In this document: piece by piece, positions 60,545-64,000 of the stretch
Layout of the letters: each line of letters starts with the position of its first letter
Position numbering within the stretch: position 1 is the first letter of the stretch
DNA from: Iris pallida
Taxonomy: Eukaryota; Streptophyta; Magnoliopsida; Asparagales; Iridaceae
Direction of reading: 5' to 3'
Length of the DNA stretch: 64,000 bases
Assembly (NCBI GenBank): GCA_029216955.1
Contig: JANAVB010003400.1
Span: 17,935,451 to 17,999,450 of the forward strand
Position numbers and translations under genes: made by a program
Notes under the pieces: generated by a model
The model's database searches: none
What the model was told of the DNA's origin: nothing
Seen by the model: only the letters and a program-made list of their open reading frames with translations

Positions 60545-60660
60545 GCACAAAGACTAGACTATGCGGCCAGAGAAGACTATGCGGCCAGAGAAGCCCATGC
60601 GGCCAGAGAAGACCATACGGCCAGAGAAGTCTATACGGCATAAAGAGCTCATGCGGACAT
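60545..60660 (+). repeat. 18-bp ATGCGGCCAGAGAAG repeat before the polypurine tract
   Basis: Five units of about 18 bp (ATGCGGCCAGAGAAGACT and variants), ending with CATGCGGACAT. Confidence 0.9.
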
Positions 60661-60710
60661 ACCCATGCTTCTTATTCAAAGTATTTCAATTTTGTAAATT
60701 GAAAACTTTG

Positions 60711-60720
60711 AAGGGGGTCT
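60711..60720 (+). promoter_or_regulatory. Element H polypurine tract
   Basis: AAGGGGGTCT immediately before the 3' LTR start at 60721. Confidence 0.8.
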
Positions 60721-61764
60721 TGTAGAAGCATGGAAAAGAATGATAAAACCTTATGCGGCCCAAAAACTCCATGCGGCTCAGAACTTGGGGGGTTCATGCG
60801 GCTCAAAAATCCCTGAGAGCTTCATGCGGCTCAGATAGTTTTTATGCGGCTCAGAAAAAGCCACGTGGCCTTATGCGGTTCGAAAGAGGCCCATACAGCT
60901 GGCTGGCCATTAATACTCTGACACAAAGTGACAGCTCTGACAGCTCTGACATAGCTCTGACATGATAGCTCTGACATAAAGAAGAGACACGACATGCTCA
61001 TAAAAAGACGAGAAAATCTTTGTGATAGCTGGCACAGTTCACAAATTCCAAGAAAGTTTTTTATGCGGATCGCCTGAGTGACCCTCATGCGGCTCGGTCG
61101 TGAGGCCACCCTCATGCGGCTCGGTTGTGAGGCCACCCTCATGCGGCTCGGTTGTGAGGCCACCCTCATGCGGCTCGGTTGTGAGGCCACCCTCATGCGG
61201 CTCGGACAGGGGTACAGTCCTTCATACGGCTCGCAACCTAGTGGCAGTTGGGACACGTGGCAGAAGTTGACTAAGTCTTAACAACTAAGATTTATTGCAA
61301 CCAACAGATCATAGCAGTTCAGATCTATTTCAACCAACATAACAGTCCAGATTTATTGCAACAAATAGATCAAGATTATTCTTAACCAATCCCCAACTGC
61401 CCACTTCTCAAGGCACATTTACAAGGATGTGGCCACGTGGCTGTACACCCCACTCATCATAAATTTCTATAAATAGCAAGGTGCTATTCCCTTGTACAGA
61501 CACACAGAGCAGCAGAGAGATATAGAAAGCATTTCTTCGCTGGAGCCGAGGTTGCGTTCGATCGTCCAAGGAGTAAGGCAGAGTTGATAGCACTTTCCCG
61601 AGCCTCTACCGTCACCCCCAGAATCCAAATTAAACAATTGTACTTAGATTGCTTTTCCTAGGTTTTGTTCCTGGGCTCTCTTTGTACGAGCGAGTTTGTA
61701 ATTGTGAATTAAAGTTCAGTCCTTCCATAAAACTGTTCTGTTCTTTGATAATCAATGGCAAACA
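60721..61764 (+). repeat. Element H 3' LTR
   Basis: 1044 bp; the uninterrupted reference for the 5' LTR. It has five 27-bp units (61078-61210) and a TATA box at 61467-61476, and ends ATGGCAAACA. Confidence 0.94.
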
Positions 61765-61769
61765 CTACC

Positions 61770-62545
61770 TTCTCCTAGAATCCAGTATCGTAACGTATCA
61801 TGGTTGGATCTACAATACTAGTTGGAGGAGGAGAGTATTAGTGTAGATATGTGATTATACCCTCCGTGTGCAATTTTTGTTTCTTATGAGTATTGATCAT
61901 ACACTGCACGTATGATTAACCAAGCCATAAATTTCCTTGTAAGTTCCTAAGCCGATCACGTATTCAAACTAGTGCCACTCACATATATGGTACTTCCTAA
62001 TTACTGTACATGATGATTCATGTTCTCCTGTTTACTTACAACATTTGCATATATGGTATATTCCTGTACATGTTTACCTTGCCCTGTATATTTTCTATTT
62101 GCTGTTACATAGTCTTTATCATTCATTGGAACTGCTATTAGAGATGTACTTCGCTCCAATCCTGATCGGATAACTATTTTTTAGGTAATATTATGCCCTA
62201 CACTTTGGATTTTATGATAACAGATCTCGATGTTCCATTGACCGTGAGTTAACCTCTGGGAGCTTCATCCTATGTTCTTCATTTAGATTTTTGTTTCATT
62301 ATCAGATTTGTCTCTGATATATTCCTGACATATATGATCATTTATAGATTCTGGATGATTCAGTGTTGTTTCTATCCTTCTTGTTTATATCTTCCTTAGC
62401 TGTATTTGATTTTAGCATTATTGTGGATCATATAAATATTATAGATATTATTGGGTACTTGACAGCGTTCTACCGCCGATACTGTGGCGTAGGCTAGGTG
62501 TGACCCACGTACTCGTGTCCGAATATTCGGGTGTGGGTCGTGACA
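61770..62545 (+). repeat. 3' end of element I LTR
   Basis: Ends GTGTGGGTCGTGACA at 62545, matching the minus-strand LTR end of element A (GCGGGTCGTGACA). It is preceded by a CGTAGGCTAGGTGTGACCCA segment that parallels A's CGTAGGCTGGGCATGACTC. It is followed by the leader motif at the usual distance. A short open frame at 61649-61846 is not a gene. Confidence 0.65.
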
Positions 62546-62553
62546 CATTTTTA

Positions 62554-62571
62554 TGGTGGCCCATACAGGCC
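62554..62571 (+). other. Candidate primer-binding motif of element I
   Basis: TGGTGGCCCATACAGGCC begins 8 bases after the LTR end. It differs from element B's motif by two bases. Confidence 0.4.
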
Positions 62572-64000
62572 AGTCTTCGCAACTAGTGCGAAATCGTAGT
62601 AGTACATATGCTTAGTCATACTACTGCGAGCCTGCCCTAGGATAAGGATTTTGAGTCAGAGAATATTTTAGTAGGTTTAGTACTCAATCACATATTAGGA
62701 CTCCTTGAGAGATTCTTGGGACGACCCATGAGAATCTCACTCTAAACCTTATCTCGAAATTTGTTTCCACTTGTTTTCGTCTACTCTTCTTTGTTCGTTG
62801 ATTGAATCTTGGTGTTCGTTGTTGACTTTGATTTTGTATTGAGACAAATTTTATGGACTAAATTAAGGTATATTCTGATGACATATTTGATGAGGATAGT
62901 GTGAAAGATAAATGTCTGCTTAGTTATGGAGTCTAGAGTTTATCGCAGCCATACTAGCTGGCATGACAAAAACATAGAGCCTGATTTGGGGTATACTTAT
63001 CTTAGTTATGGAATTTAGAGTTTCTTGCAGCCATACAGGTTGGCATGATGAGAATTCTAGATAACATGATTATAGGGTATATACCTTAGTTATGGACTCT
63101 ATCGTTTATTGCAGCTATGCTGACTGGCGTAGCAAAAATTCTGGGTAACATGATTTCAGAAAGACATATACGATTATCAGATTATATCTTAAATTGGTTC
63201 TTAACGTATCGTCCATATCATTCCACCTTGTTATCATTGATTTCTGGTCCATCACCCTAATAGCTCAGGGTAGGGATATCTTTAGTTCCTCTAGTTCAGT
63301 TCCTTATGGGGCCTTACCTTCATTAGTTTCGAGGTAGTTTCTTGGATAGTATAGTAGTTTAGTAAGTTGTAGATAGGTTGTGTCGGAATATAGTTAATAG
63401 TTGGTATCCTAGATTATCAAGCATGTGACCAGTATAGTTACGAAGTTAGTGACTGTGTACCAAGGATGCCTGGAGGGTGCAAGTGTCCAGGATGTATCAG
63501 GATTGGTGAGTAATAAGTGATAGGTGTAGTGTATCAGTTTAGTATTAGTGAGTGTTATTGAGGGTGATAATATTAGCTAGGTGTATCAGTGTGATATTAA
63601 ATATAGGGTATTATAAGGAAGTAACATGAGAGTGGGAGAATGATATATGACTGAGAATGGAAACAAAATCAAGAGACCGGTAGTATCAATTTGAAAATGA
63701 TTACGTTCAAAGGATTCTCCTGAGTACAGAATATTTTATGCAAAAAAAAGCGTAGGAGGAATTTCAAGAAAAAATAACAATGGAATATACATTAATGATG
63801 ATTCTAGAGTTGTATCCTGAGAACCGATGAGACCATTCAAGAATGATTGGGTCTTGAGTGAATTTAGATGCTATTTTTAGCTACTAGCTCTTGATAATTC
63901 ATTATCAAATTAAGGCTAAGATATCAAGTTTAGAATCCAAATACAGGAAAGGAGACTATAACTACATAAGGAGATGATACAAAATTGAGTAAAGGATTCG
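62572..64000 (+). other. Leader/internal region of element I, no gag found
   Basis: AT-rich sequence with no long open frame to the window edge, although A and C have gag within about 250 bases of the LTR. It contains an 82-84-bp tandem repeat (62920-63160). Element I may be non-coding or badly decayed. Confidence 0.5.
62920..63160 (+). repeat. Three tandem copies of an ~83-bp repeat
   Basis: TTAGTTATGGA starts at 62920, 63002 and 63086. Each is followed by TAGAGTTT-like, GCAGCCATAC-like and TGGCATGA-like words. Copies are diverged. Confidence 0.85.

Larger units (their letters stand above)
49818..61764 (+). mobile_element. Element H: non-autonomous Tat-lineage Ty3/gypsy element with antisense gene
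   Basis: Starts TGTAGAAGCATGG at 49818 and its right LTR ends GGCAAACA at 61764. The flanks are CAACC (49813-49817) and CTACC (61765-61769), a duplication with one mismatch. The 5' LTR (about 1.12 kb without solo LTR G) and the 3' LTR (60721-61764, 1044 bp) differ mainly by three copies of a 27-bp repeat. The interior has a Tat/Ogre-type primer-binding site, gag and protease in one frame, no RT, RNase H or integrase, an antisense spliced gene, and a polypurine tract. The gag motif and the IDPGSSISIIP protease identify the lineage. Confidence 0.88.

Overview
This is a retrotransposon-dense window from a flowering-plant nuclear genome. Everything recognisable beyond a 131-base candidate host exon is transposable-element sequence: long-LTR Ty3/gypsy elements with a chromodomain-type tail (Tekay/Del-like), a Tat-lineage Ty3 element with an antisense gene, a broken Ty1/copia remnant and a non-autonomous PIF/Harbinger-type DNA element. 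The species cannot be told from the sequence. I saw no rRNA, tRNA or CRISPR.

The layout is a nest, resolved base by base from target-site duplications (TSDs). Element C (6264-49581, + strand, TSD ACTCC) is the outer shell. Three younger insertions interrupt it. Element A (6912-26633, - strand, TSD GCATG) sits in its 5' LTR. Solo LTR F (26960-29880, - strand, TSD TTAAC) sits in the same LTR. Element E (36353-46902, - strand, TSD CTAGC) lies just before its polypurine tract. Element A carries a further element B (17995-25743, + strand, TSD GTCCT) in its own 5' LTR. To the right lies element H (49818-61764, + strand, imperfect TSD CAACC/CTACC), whose 5' LTR holds solo LTR G (50073-52527, - strand, TSD AGAAG). 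C, H and the Harbinger-type element (3912-5253, TSD TTA) seem to have landed in the LTR of an older element, I. The 3' end of that LTR is at 62545 and its untranslated leader runs to the right edge.

Coding content: A and E keep nearly whole gag-protease-RT-RNase H-integrase-chromodomain polyproteins, broken by a few point lesions. C is heavily broken. B has an intact gag but has lost everything from protease to mid-integrase. H has gag and protease in one frame with six stops, has no RT or integrase, and carries on the opposite strand a spliced gene with its own TATA box and intron.

Two patterns stand out. First, the related LTR families B, C, E, F and G all hold a minisatellite at the same place, about 0.6-1.1 kb from the LTR start, with conserved flanks but a different repeat motif in most families. 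Second, the word GCCGCATG/CATGCGGC dominates the arrays of C and G and also appears in H, a different Ty3 lineage. In H it is found in the LTR, in the gag frame, in the antisense intron and next to the polypurine tract.
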